Positions 9,544-18,328 of a DNA stretch of 64,000 nt are shown here, in pieces. Source of the stretch: JALONH01 sp046329235 (lineage in GTDB: Bacteria; Bacteroidota; Bacteroidia; Cytophagales; Cytophagaceae); contig JAXLVA010000001.1 of assembly GCA_046329235.1 (NCBI GenBank), forward strand, positions 2,604,001 to 2,668,000, read 5' to 3'. Under the pieces are notes generated by a model. The model ran no database searches and had not been told where the DNA came from. It saw only the letters and a list, made by a program, of their open reading frames with translations. The translations under genes and the position numbers were made by a program. The stretch's first letter is position 1. Each line of letters starts with the position of its first letter.

Positions 9544-9707
9544 TCTTCAAAATGAGTTCTTTGTTTGTGTTCCCCTTTTTTACCAATATTAAAACTTTCT
9601 ACCGGTCTGTGATATCCCATTACACGAGTATATACAAGACATTTTGTTCTTTGATTACTGTTCTGTTCCAGCATGTTTTTGATTTCATGATTAGTTAACA
9701 TATTCAT
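9522..9707 (-). CDS. Separate glycyl-radical segment of class III ribonucleotide reductase
   Basis: A 61-residue ORF whose second half (RTKCLVYTRVMGYHRPVESF, then NIGKKGEHKQR) matches the C-terminal glycyl-radical loop of NrdD, with the radical glycine at about residue 31 in RVMGY. The preceding NrdD ORF ends without this motif. This ORF starts 17 nt inside the end of nrdD, in the +1 frame, and ends 22 nt inside nrdG. The junction contains a run of seven A; removing one A would fuse both ORFs into a roughly 760-residue NrdD. It may be a natural separate subunit, a product of slippage or frameshifting, or a sequencing indel. The function itself is well supported. Confidence 0.8.
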   Translation of the reverse strand: MNMLTNHEIKNMLEQNSNQRTKCLVYTRVMGYHRPVESFNIGKKGEHKQRTHFEECGQTNK

Positions 9708-11805
9708 TTTTTTGTTTGGTTAATTTTTCAAGTAAATTTTCGTCGCACTTAGGGCAGTATTCGTGTTCACCTGAAATATAGCCATGCTTAGGGCATACAC
9801 TAAAAACAGGTGTAACAGTGATATATGGCAATTTAAAGTTTGTCAAAACTTTTTTAACTAGATTACGACAAGCTTGAGGAGAGGTTAATTTCTCCCGCAT
9901 ATAAAGATGCAATACAGTACCACCAGTATACATACATTGCAATTCATCTTGTAATAACAATGCTTCAAAAGGATCTTCTGTGTGATCTACTGGGATTTGA
10001 GAACTATTAGTGTAATAAATATTGTCTCCTTGTCCAGCCTGCCAAATATCCGGGAAACGTTTTTTGTCTTCTTTGGCAAATCTATAAGTAGTCCCTTCCG
10101 CAGGAGTTGCTTCCAGATTATAAAGATTCCCTGTTTCTTCTTGGAATGCTCGCATGGTATTTCGAATATGTTGCAATATCTCTGCAGTCATGGAAGCCCC
10201 CATTTCTGTAGTCATGTTTTCTTTGCCGTCAGTAAAATTGAGTAACATTTCGTTCATGCCATTCACTCCAATAGTGGAAAAATGATTTCTAAAATGTGGC
10301 AAGTATCTTTTGGTATAAGGGTATAAGCCCCTATCGTACATTTCCTGAATAAATATTCGTTTTTTCTCTAATGTAGATTTTGCAATATCTAATAATTCAT
10401 TGAGGCGTTGATACAATCCTTCTTTATTCCTTTTAAAACTATAGCCCAAACGAGCCATGTTTATAGTTACGACGCCTATACTTCCTGTCATTTCAGCACT
10501 GCCAAATAAGCCATTACCTCTTTTTAAAAGTTCACGCAAATCTAATTGAAGTCGACAACACATACTTCTCACAGCATTAGGCTTATACGCATTCGGATTA
10601 TCTATACGATCGCCATTTTCGTCAATTATATATTGGCTGCCTATAAAATTTTGAAAATAGGAGGATCCAATTTTAGCAGTGTTTTCGAAAAGCAAATCTG
10701 TATTTTCACCATGCCAATCAAAATCCTCGGTGATATTCACAGTAGGAATTGGAAAGGTAAAAGGTTGTTCGTTAGAATCTCCTTCGGTCATGACGGTATA
10801 ATATGCTTTATTAATAAGCTTCATTTCATCATGAAAATGAGTATATGTTAATTCTTGCAGTGACGAAACGCCTCTTTCTTTCGCCTTTTCTTCAAGCAAC
10901 ACATCCGACAAGTTTTTGAAAAGGTGTTCATTGTTCTTAGTAGGAATTTGCAATTTTAAATCTTCAGGAACCTCCCAATCAATAGTAATATTGGTAAACG
11001 GAGATTGTCCCCATCGAGCGGGCACATTAAGGTTATAAACAAAACTACGAATAGCTTTCAACACCTCGTTATATGAAAGGTTGTCTTTAAATACATATGG
11101 TGCTAGATAGGTATCAAAAGAACTGAATGCCTGAGCTCCGGCCCATTCACTTTGAAGTATTCCTAAAAAATTCGCCATTTGACCTAATGCTTCTCTAAAA
11201 TGGGAGGGTGGCTTACTCTCTACTCTACCTCTTACACCATTAAACCCTTCATTTAACAACACTCTTAAACTCCAACCAGCACAGTATCCGGTTAGGCAGT
11301 CTAAATCATGTATATGTATATCTGCGTTGCGATGCGCATATCCCTCCTCTTTACTATAAACTTTATCTAACCAATAGTTGGCAATTATTTTCCCGGCGAC
11401 ATTATTTACTAACCCCGCATTTGAGTAAGAGGTATTGGCATTGGCATTAATCCTCCAATCCGTTTTCCCAACATATTCCTCAATTGTTTGTGTAGAGTTC
11501 ACATATGTTGTATCATCATTGAGGCCTTCTATGTGCTCACGTTGTAACTTACGTGTATGCCTATACAACATAAATGATCGCATTACCTCAAAATACCCTC
11601 TTTTGTTAAGTGTTCTTTCTATAAGATCTTGTATCTCTTCTACAGACCAAATTGTTTTGCCTTCTAGAACTTGTAATACTTCCCAAAATACCTTTTCGTC
11701 ATAATTCACATGGACACTTTGAAAACCTTTTTTGATTGCATCCTCAATTTTAAATGACTTAAAAGGTTCGTATGCTCCATTTCTTTTGATTACATAATTT
11801 TCCAT
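9691..11805 (-). CDS. nrdD: Anaerobic ribonucleoside-triphosphate reductase, large part
   Basis: A 704-residue class III ribonucleotide reductase, which makes dNTPs without oxygen. An N-terminal ATP-cone (about 1-90, VIKRNGAYEPFKSFKIEDAI) is followed by the catalytic barrel, with SMCCRLQLDLREL and GSIGVVTINMARLGY. The C-terminal zinc site (CPKHG, then CPKC) is present. The protein stops soon after that, before the glycyl-radical loop, which is encoded by the next overlapping ORF. Without that loop this polypeptide could not be catalytic alone. First gene of a three-gene operon with nrdG; a 494-bp upstream region with palindromic sites separates it from a divergent membrane protein gene. Confidence 0.93.
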   Translation of the reverse strand: MENYVIKRNGAYEPFKSFKIEDAIKKGFQSVHVNYDEKVFWEVLQVLEGKTIWSVEEIQDLIERTLNKRGYFEVMRSFMLYRHTRKLQREHIEGLNDDTTYVNSTQTIEEYVGKTDWRINANANTSYSNAGLVNNVAGKIIANYWLDKVYSKEEGYAHRNADIHIHDLDCLTGYCAGWSLRVLLNEGFNGVRGRVESKPPSHFREALGQMANFLGILQSEWAGAQAFSSFDTYLAPYVFKDNLSYNEVLKAIRSFVYNLNVPARWGQSPFTNITIDWEVPEDLKLQIPTKNNEHLFKNLSDVLLEEKAKERGVSSLQELTYTHFHDEMKLINKAYYTVMTEGDSNEQPFTFPIPTVNITEDFDWHGENTDLLFENTAKIGSSYFQNFIGSQYIIDENGDRIDNPNAYKPNAVRSMCCRLQLDLRELLKRGNGLFGSAEMTGSIGVVTINMARLGYSFKRNKEGLYQRLNELLDIAKSTLEKKRIFIQEMYDRGLYPYTKRYLPHFRNHFSTIGVNGMNEMLLNFTDGKENMTTEMGASMTAEILQHIRNTMRAFQEETGNLYNLEATPAEGTTYRFAKEDKKRFPDIWQAGQGDNIYYTNSSQIPVDHTEDPFEALLLQDELQCMYTGGTVLHLYMREKLTSPQACRNLVKKVLTNFKLPYITVTPVFSVCPKHGYISGEHEYCPKCDENLLEKLTKQKNEYVN

Positions 11806-12299
11806 ATTTTATCTGTGTGTTAATTCAAAAAACATATTCTTGTATTATTAATGATGCCACTTAAAATCAACCCATTCGTGACGCCCTAAAGAATTCATTG
11901 ATTTTCAACGTACATTATTATATTGGCAACCTGATAATAAAGGACATTGTTATCCTTTATTTATAAATGTAATGAGATAACATTTGGAGAAAAATGATTC
12001 TAGTCAACTTTTTTAGATTTTACGATTATCATTTTTCAACAATTGTTCCATAAGGCCGTCTATGGGCTTTATTCTAAAAATAAATTAAGATTGAAGTATA
12101 ATAATTTGAATTTATAAGTAAATAATTTTCATCATTACGAGTATCCAATAGGCATGCTAGTGAACTCGAAAGAAACAATTTGTGATAACAATAAAACTAA
12201 AAATGATTGATAATATTTTAACATAGCCAATGGATACAAATCAATTTTCGACCTATATTGTAGAAAATAATATTGTTATAAACCCCGTTTTCAATAGTT
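11806..12299. promoter_or_regulatory. Divergent regulatory region between nrdD and a membrane protein gene
   Basis: No gene is supported in these 494 bp. An inverted repeat ATAAAGGA / TCCTTTAT with an 8-bp spacer lies at 11937-11960. Overlapping it is a second pair, TGTTATC at 11948-11954 and GATAACA at 11976-11982, and a further GATAACA lies at 12184-12190. These look like operator sites for a dyad-symmetric regulator. Given an anaerobic enzyme on one side and an oxidase-like protein on the other, an oxygen- or NO-responsive regulator of the FNR/CRP or Rrf2 type is a reasonable guess. The regulator cannot be named from the sequence. Confidence 0.5.
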
Positions 12300-13508
12300 A
12301 TGAATCCCAGATGGAGTAACATTAGTTTGTTTTTTTTATTTCTGGTTGCTCTTTTGGGAACACTTCTACGTTCAAATACTTTCGTAAAAATCCCATGGAG
12401 CTATACTCATCTTGTACATGCTCATTCTCACACTGCCTTTCAGGGCTGGATCTATTTAATAATCTTCCTATTATTAACAAACTCGTTTTTAACAAATACT
12501 CAATTAGAAAAAAAACATTATCCTATTCAATTTAAACTTACGGCTTTAGTCATTGTTGGTATTTTGATATCATTTTCCATTCAGGGTTATGGCCTTATTT
12601 CAATCACATTCTCAACTTTATTTCAACTATTTAGTTACTGGTTTATATTTTGCTTTATTATTGATATAAAAATGATATATGCCAACAGGCCCTTCCCCAT
12701 CTCTATAAAATTCATAACAACCGGATTGTGCCTAGGATTGTTATCATCCATTTTCCCATATGCAATTGGAGCTGCTTCTGCTAAAGGTCTAAACGGAACG
12801 GATATTTACAACTCATTAATTTATGCGTTTTTACATCTTCAATACAACGGTTGGTTTTTATTTATAGCTTTAGGTTTATTTTTTCATCTACTTGACTACG
12901 AAAATATTTATTACAACAAAACTAGAGGTATACTTTTTTATTGGCTCATATTTATTGCCATTATTCCTTCTATCAGTTTGTCTTTACTAGGAATGGAATA
13001 CGCCTATAAGATTGAAAATATCGCTTATGTATCTTCATTTATTCTTGGTTTGGCACTCATTGTTTTCATTTTAACACTTCCCAAAAAGATTCTAATCTTA
13101 TTTCATACTAAAAGTTTTTGGTATAATCTGTATTTAGCTGGTTTTATACTGTCGTTTTCATTAAAAATAATGCTACAATGTTTTTCTATACTCTCCTTAT
13201 TTGAATCCTACGCCTTCCAAAACAAACTAATCATCATAGCTTATTTACATTTAAGCCTCATTGGCTCTATATCATTTTTGTTTTTTGCGCTGATGATAAA
13301 CAAAAAATGGATCGTAAATAATGTATTCTCAAATGTTGGCAATACTCTTTTGTTTCTAGGATTTGCTTCCACCGAAATCATATTGATAATGGGTGGTGTG
13401 GGGATATTTTATTCTCAAGCTCTTTTAATTTTGGGTAGCGGAGCAATGGCAGTAGGAATATTAGCAATAATCACAAGTGGAATAATAAAAAAACACCCCG
13501 TAGAATGA
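12300..13508 (+). CDS. Polytopic membrane protein, heme-copper oxidase subunit I-like (putative)
   Basis: A 402-residue, very hydrophobic protein with about 12 membrane segments. Histidines sit in positions that suggest heme or metal binding within the membrane: HLVHAHSHTAFQGW near the N-terminus (about 36-49), FLHLQYNGW at about 177, and AYLHLSLIGS at about 315. This spacing recalls the subunit I fold of heme-copper oxidases and NO reductases, but the full ligand set of a proton-pumping oxidase was not confirmed. Location opposite nrdD suggests expression at low oxygen. The gene call is firm; the function is tentative. Confidence 0.7.
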   Translation: MNPRWSNISLFFLFLVALLGTLLRSNTFVKIPWSYTHLVHAHSHTAFQGWIYLIIFLLLTNSFLTNTQLEKKHYPIQFKLTALVIVGILISFSIQGYGLISITFSTLFQLFSYWFIFCFIIDIKMIYANRPFPISIKFITTGLCLGLLSSIFPYAIGAASAKGLNGTDIYNSLIYAFLHLQYNGWFLFIALGLFFHLLDYENIYYNKTRGILFYWLIFIAIIPSISLSLLGMEYAYKIENIAYVSSFILGLALIVFILTLPKKILILFHTKSFWYNLYLAGFILSFSLKIMLQCFSILSLFESYAFQNKLIIIAYLHLSLIGSISFLFFALMINKKWIVNNVFSNVGNTLLFLGFASTEIILIMGGVGIFYSQALLILGSGAMAVGILAIITSGIIKKHPVE

Positions 13509-13536
13509 AGTGTTTAAAAAAATAATACTGTTTATT

Positions 13537-16467
13537 CTATTCAAATATACTTTGAATATCTTCTTTACTTAAACTCTTCACAAAACTTTCTTCCGAGTTG
13601 ATTAAATCATTCGCCAGTTTCAATTTCGACTTCTGAAGATTTAAGATTTTTTCCTCTACAGTGTTTTGAGTAATAAATTTATACGTGAACACGGTGTTCT
13701 TTTGACCTATACGATACGCTCTATCTACTGCCTGTGCCTCAATAGCCGGATTCCACCACGGATCTAGCAAGAATACATAATCCGCCGCTGTTAAATTCAA
13801 GCCTAAACCACCAGCGCGTAACGAAATCAAGAACACTCGTATATTTTCGTCTTGTTGGAATTTCTCTACTTCTGATTGACGGTCTTTTGTAGATCCATCT
13901 AAATAAGTAAACTTAATTCCTTTAGACTTTAAATAATCAGCGTATAATTGAAGATGTTTAACAAATTGGCTAAACACTAAAATCTTATGATCTTTTGTCA
14001 AAGCATTTTCTATCATGTAAGTGACATCTTCCATCTTACCGGAATCACCTTGATAATCTTCTTCCGTCAATACTGGATGATTCGCTATTTGACGAAGTTT
14101 AGTTAAACCTTGTAATAAGATCATCTGCGAACCGGAAAGCCCTTTCTCGTCTATTGATTCTAAAATCAAATTACGATAGTTGGATTTCACCTTTTCATAT
14201 TCACTTTCCTGCTCCGGAGTCATGATACAGTACTTAACGTTTTCAATCTTTTCCGGAAGCTCTTTCACTACCTGCGATTTCTCTCTTCGAAGAATGAAAG
14301 GTTTAATGATGCTGTAGAGTCTTTTTATTTTGAACTCATCGTGTTTCTTCTCAATCGGATTCAAGAACTCATTACGGAAAAATGTTTGTCCGCCGAGCAA
14401 GCCCGGATTAACAAAATTCATCTGAGACCATAAATCCAAAGTGCTGTTTTCAATAGGCGTACCGGTAAGTATCAATTTGAATTTGCTGTGCAGTTGTTTC
14501 ACTGCCTTAGCGATAATTGATTCCGGATTTTTGATTACCTGAGATTCATCTAAGATGACATAGTTGAATTGATATTGTTTTAAGATATCAATATCTACAC
14601 GAACTGTTCCGTAGGATGTAATGACGATGTCATAATTTTGAAACAGACTAACATCTTTTTCTCGATTAATACCGGTATAAATTAATATTTTTAATTGAGG
14701 AGTGAATTTTTCTGCCTCTACTTTCCAGTTATATACTAGTGATGTTGGCATAATAAGTAAGGAGGCTTGCGTAGCGCCTCTTTCTTTTTCTGACAACAAA
14801 AGTGTTAGCGTCTGAACAGTTTTACCAAGACCCATGTCATCGGCTAAACATCCTCCAAAATTATAACTATTCAAAAAACGCATCCAGTTATACCCGGCCA
14901 ATTGGTAAGGGCGTAAGGACCCTTTCAAACCTACCGGCAACGGATATTCTTCCATCTCCTCAAACGTACGAAGTTTCTCCAACTTCTGAGTAATGGTAAC
15001 CTTCGCTAAATTATTTTGATGTAATTCGTTAACTAAAGAAACGTGGTGCTTATGCAATTTTAATTCATCTTGTTGCTCCTCCATGAAAGCAAACAAATCA
15101 GAATATTGTGCAAACCACTCTTCAGGGATGATGGCTATTTCACCATTAGGCAATTCAAACTCTCTTTTCCCCTTAAGGATATGTGCTCGTAATCTTATAA
15201 ACGGAATTTCATAAGAACCAAAACGTACAATGGCGTGCACATCAAACCAGTCGTTGGATTCTTTAACTTCTAAACTAATAGTGGATTCTCCAACAAAGTA
15301 TTTCTTACCATCTTTAAGCTGCTGCTTAATGATGTAACCTTGCGCTTCTAACTCGGAACGGTGTTGTGACAACCAATAAAATATAAATGGTTTATCTAGC
15401 GTCAGTCGCCCGTTTTTAAATTCTAAATTATTATCTCGAAGGAATTGTAGGTATCCCTTTTCTTTGGAAGTATCTCGTTTTACTTTGTGAAACAAAAATG
15501 AATCATTCTGCGCTTCCATCTTTACATAAGATGGTGCTAATGTATCAGAAGGAAATGTAAAAGAGCCATATTGGAATTCCAATTTCACCAATACTTTGAT
15601 ATCGCCTTGTTCCGCTACTTCCTCTTCGTCGCCACCGAATAAGCTTAGGCTAGCACGTGCCTCCGCTAACTCAGTAATAGACAAAACGGGAACCGGTTCA
15701 TAACTTTCCGAACGAATTTCAAAACCTTTAGCATACACATCAAAAGAAGCAATCAGCGGAGTTACGAATTTTTCATAATACGTATGCTCCATCTTCTTCG
15801 GAATAAGAATAAACTTCTTACTTAAGAACGGTTTCAACTTATTCCCGTCCACATCTTTTTTGAAATGATAGATGATGTTTTCTACCAAAAGCCACGCCGG
15901 TTGAGAACAAACGATGATGGCATTTTTGTATTGAAAATCAACTCTCTCTCCCTTGTATTTAATCGTAGGGAAGTAATGGGTGTTATCTTCATTACGCATG
16001 AAGTGAAAAAGTATAGTAGCTTTTTCATCTGCAATATGTAATTGTTTCCAAGTGGGTTCGCCGTCATGACCCATTTCGAAAACCATTTTATCTTTCAATA
16101 AACTTAAAATCTCATTCTTTTGAATTTCGACATAAGTGCGAATGGTTTCTTGAAGGAGCTCATCCCCTTTTTCTTTATGAAATGTTTTAAGGAGAAAATC
16201 GGCAGGTGTTATTTTTTTGTTACTACAAAACTTCTTAACGATAGCGTCTTGCTGAATCGCATCACAAAGTTTGATGAGTTTGAAATCAATCTCATCCAAG
16301 CCGGAGGCAAACTCTTCCGCATTTTTATAAGAAATGTTCTGATGCTTAAAAGTCAATTTCCCATGCTGATCCAGTTGAATCACGAAAGACTCAAACAGAT
16401 AGCCGAGGTATTCGTGCTCAAACAGCGAATAGATAATTTGAAACGGTGCCGAGGTTGATACTTTCAA
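13537..16467 (-). CDS. SNF2-family DEAD/DEAH-box helicase
   Basis: A 976-residue SWI2/SNF2 ATPase. The N-terminal half (about 1-480) is the bacterial SNF2-associated region. The ATPase core begins with LADDMGLGKTVQTL (Walker A, about 544), then LDESQVIKN (motif II, DESQ, about 639), LTGTPIEN (motif III, about 670), and the C-terminal lobe with LISLRAGGLGLNLTAA and DRAYRIGQ (motif VI, about 920). No SWIM zinc finger is seen at the N-terminus. These proteins translocate on double-stranded DNA and remodel protein-DNA or transcription complexes; the specific role here is unknown. It is convergent with the oxidase-like gene. Confidence 0.93.
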   Translation of the reverse strand: MKVSTSAPFQIIYSLFEHEYLGYLFESFVIQLDQHGKLTFKHQNISYKNAEEFASGLDEIDFKLIKLCDAIQQDAIVKKFCSNKKITPADFLLKTFHKEKGDELLQETIRTYVEIQKNEILSLLKDKMVFEMGHDGEPTWKQLHIADEKATILFHFMRNEDNTHYFPTIKYKGERVDFQYKNAIIVCSQPAWLLVENIIYHFKKDVDGNKLKPFLSKKFILIPKKMEHTYYEKFVTPLIASFDVYAKGFEIRSESYEPVPVLSITELAEARASLSLFGGDEEEVAEQGDIKVLVKLEFQYGSFTFPSDTLAPSYVKMEAQNDSFLFHKVKRDTSKEKGYLQFLRDNNLEFKNGRLTLDKPFIFYWLSQHRSELEAQGYIIKQQLKDGKKYFVGESTISLEVKESNDWFDVHAIVRFGSYEIPFIRLRAHILKGKREFELPNGEIAIIPEEWFAQYSDLFAFMEEQQDELKLHKHHVSLVNELHQNNLAKVTITQKLEKLRTFEEMEEYPLPVGLKGSLRPYQLAGYNWMRFLNSYNFGGCLADDMGLGKTVQTLTLLLSEKERGATQASLLIMPTSLVYNWKVEAEKFTPQLKILIYTGINREKDVSLFQNYDIVITSYGTVRVDIDILKQYQFNYVILDESQVIKNPESIIAKAVKQLHSKFKLILTGTPIENSTLDLWSQMNFVNPGLLGGQTFFRNEFLNPIEKKHDEFKIKRLYSIIKPFILRREKSQVVKELPEKIENVKYCIMTPEQESEYEKVKSNYRNLILESIDEKGLSGSQMILLQGLTKLRQIANHPVLTEEDYQGDSGKMEDVTYMIENALTKDHKILVFSQFVKHLQLYADYLKSKGIKFTYLDGSTKDRQSEVEKFQQDENIRVFLISLRAGGLGLNLTAADYVFLLDPWWNPAIEAQAVDRAYRIGQKNTVFTYKFITQNTVEEKILNLQKSKLKLANDLINSEESFVKSLSKEDIQSIFE

Positions 16468-16590
16468 AACAAACTAGAGTTAAATCAATCCAAAAAAGCT
16501 TATTTATTGAATATTCACTTTTTTGGAATATTCAATATACAAAAAACATATATTAATGGGCAGCGATTAATTTAAAATTATCAACAAAAA

Positions 16591-17817
16591 TTACAGGTGT
16601 TTTTTGATATCTAATTTTGCAGCTAAAAAGGCTGGTCTAATGGATGAAATCAAGGAAATTAGCATAATCCATACTACAATACTAAGTATATCCATACTAC
16701 GTACTTCTACCGGATAATTTTCAACTACGGAAGAAGACATCCCAATAGGGATAATACCATACCATTCCTGTATTTTACAAATTAACACGCCTAATGAAGT
16801 TCCAATAATGGAACCCGTGACTGCAATAAACGTCCCCTCAATAATAAATAACCAACGTATACTTTTTTCAGACAAACCTAATGTTTTCAAAATGGCTATG
16901 TCTTTACGCTTGGTTAGCGTAAGCATAGTCAAACAGAAAAATATACCTACGGAAGACAGGAGCAATATAAAGCCTAACATGAAGTTGACTACTACTTTTT
17001 CAGTTTGTATGGCTTTCAACAGTGACGCATGTTGTTCATCGCTGTTAAGTACTTTAAACCCTTGCCCTAATTTATCTTTAAGTTCCTTCTGTACTTTTTT
17101 CAAATTAGCATCAGCTGTTAATTTAATTTCGTAAGAGGTCAATTCATGGTCATATTGCACCAGTTGACGCGCAAACTCTATAGGCACAAAAACATAATTA
17201 TCATCGTATTGTTTTTCAATAGCAAATACCCCGGCCGGTTTAATAACTCCGCTATTGAACGTTTCTAATGAGGTAAGGCTACTTAATTTTTTTCTATCCG
17301 GATAATAAAACACTAAATGATGAGGGCTGTTCAATCCAATCATTAATTTATACTGAACCCCACGACCTATGATAGCCTGAGGAGTAGAATCGTTTTGAAA
17401 TAATTTCAATTCGCCATCTACTAAAAAGGAATCCAAACGATGATGATTGAAAAAGTTTTTACTAACGCCTTTAATTTTCACTACATCACTTTCGTTTTTA
17501 TAACTCAACACGGCATTGTCCTCTATTACTTCTGAAAGTAAAGCTACGCCGGGAGTTTCGAGTATATATTTTTTTAATGAATCAGAATCTTGAAACGTTT
17601 TTCCGGTGTATGGAACCACTTTTAACTGTGGGTCAAACGAATTGTAAAGGGAACGAATTAGATTTTCCATGCCGTTAAAAACGGACATGATAATCACAAG
17701 TGACATAGTCACACCTGCGATTACTAGAATAGATAAAAAGGAGACAACATTGATAAGCATTAATTGCTTACCTGAAAAAAAATATTTTCTCGCGACAAAA
17801 AAGAGCGTTCGAATCAT
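16591..17817 (-). CDS. ABC transporter permease, LolC/LolE (FtsX-like) family
   Basis: A 408-residue protein with one N-terminal membrane helix (about 20-45), a large periplasmic MacB-PCD-like domain (about 46-265), and three C-terminal helices of the FtsX fold containing the cytoplasmic loop TKRKDIAILKTLGLSEKSIR. This is the architecture of LolC/LolE, which extract lipoproteins from the inner membrane. No ATPase (LolD) gene is adjacent, which is common in Bacteroidota. The start codon overlaps the rbfA stop by 4 nt, so the two genes form an operon. Confidence 0.88.
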   Translation of the reverse strand: MIRTLFFVARKYFFSGKQLMLINVVSFLSILVIAGVTMSLVIIMSVFNGMENLIRSLYNSFDPQLKVVPYTGKTFQDSDSLKKYILETPGVALLSEVIEDNAVLSYKNESDVVKIKGVSKNFFNHHRLDSFLVDGELKLFQNDSTPQAIIGRGVQYKLMIGLNSPHHLVFYYPDRKKLSSLTSLETFNSGVIKPAGVFAIEKQYDDNYVFVPIEFARQLVQYDHELTSYEIKLTADANLKKVQKELKDKLGQGFKVLNSDEQHASLLKAIQTEKVVVNFMLGFILLLSSVGIFFCLTMLTLTKRKDIAILKTLGLSEKSIRWLFIIEGTFIAVTGSIIGTSLGVLICKIQEWYGIIPIGMSSSVVENYPVEVRSMDILSIVVWIMLISLISSIRPAFLAAKLDIKKHL

Positions 17818-18221
17818 TCGTCAGTTTTAAGTCCCGGGTACATGTCTGAATCTAATGAATCCTCATCCTTTTTAGGAATGTCGATTTTAGACATAATCTC
17901 GTCAATGTGATTGGCATAATCCACATTGTCATCTAAATAAAAAACAATCTCCGGCACTATGCGCAATTGTTTTTTCACTTTATCACCTAAGGACTTACGA
18001 ATACTTTTAGTGTGTATTTTAATGGTTTTCAGTGTTTCATTTTTATCCTGAACCATTAACATACTTAAATATATTTTGGCTACACTTAAATCCGGACTCA
18101 TACGCACTACTGTAACCGAAATCATTTGATTACCAAACCAATTACGTCCTTCTTTAATAAATATATCTGCCAATTCCTTTTGAATTGTTCTGCCTACTTT
18201 CTGTTGTCTAATACTTTCCAT
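17814..18221 (-). CDS. rbfA: Ribosome-binding factor A
   Basis: A 135-residue RbfA, a KH-fold protein that helps 30S subunit maturation and 16S 5'-end processing in the cold. The start SIRQQKVGRTIQKELADIF, the central VTVVRMSPDLSVAKIYLSM and the end PEIVFYLDDNVDYANHIDE are the family's conserved blocks. There is a short acidic tail. It is followed with a 4-nt overlap by the LolC/E-type permease gene, a gene order common in Bacteroidota. Confidence 0.93.
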   Translation of the reverse strand: MESIRQQKVGRTIQKELADIFIKEGRNWFGNQMISVTVVRMSPDLSVAKIYLSMLMVQDKNETLKTIKIHTKSIRKSLGDKVKKQLRIVPEIVFYLDDNVDYANHIDEIMSKIDIPKKDEDSLDSDMYPGLKTDE

Positions 18222-18328
18222 ACCAATTGTGGAATCGATGTCTTACAAAAATACAAAAAAGATAGCCTAAGTGTGCTATCTATGAGAGAATAGGTGTATT
18301 TTTATACGTTTCACAGGTATTTGTTACT

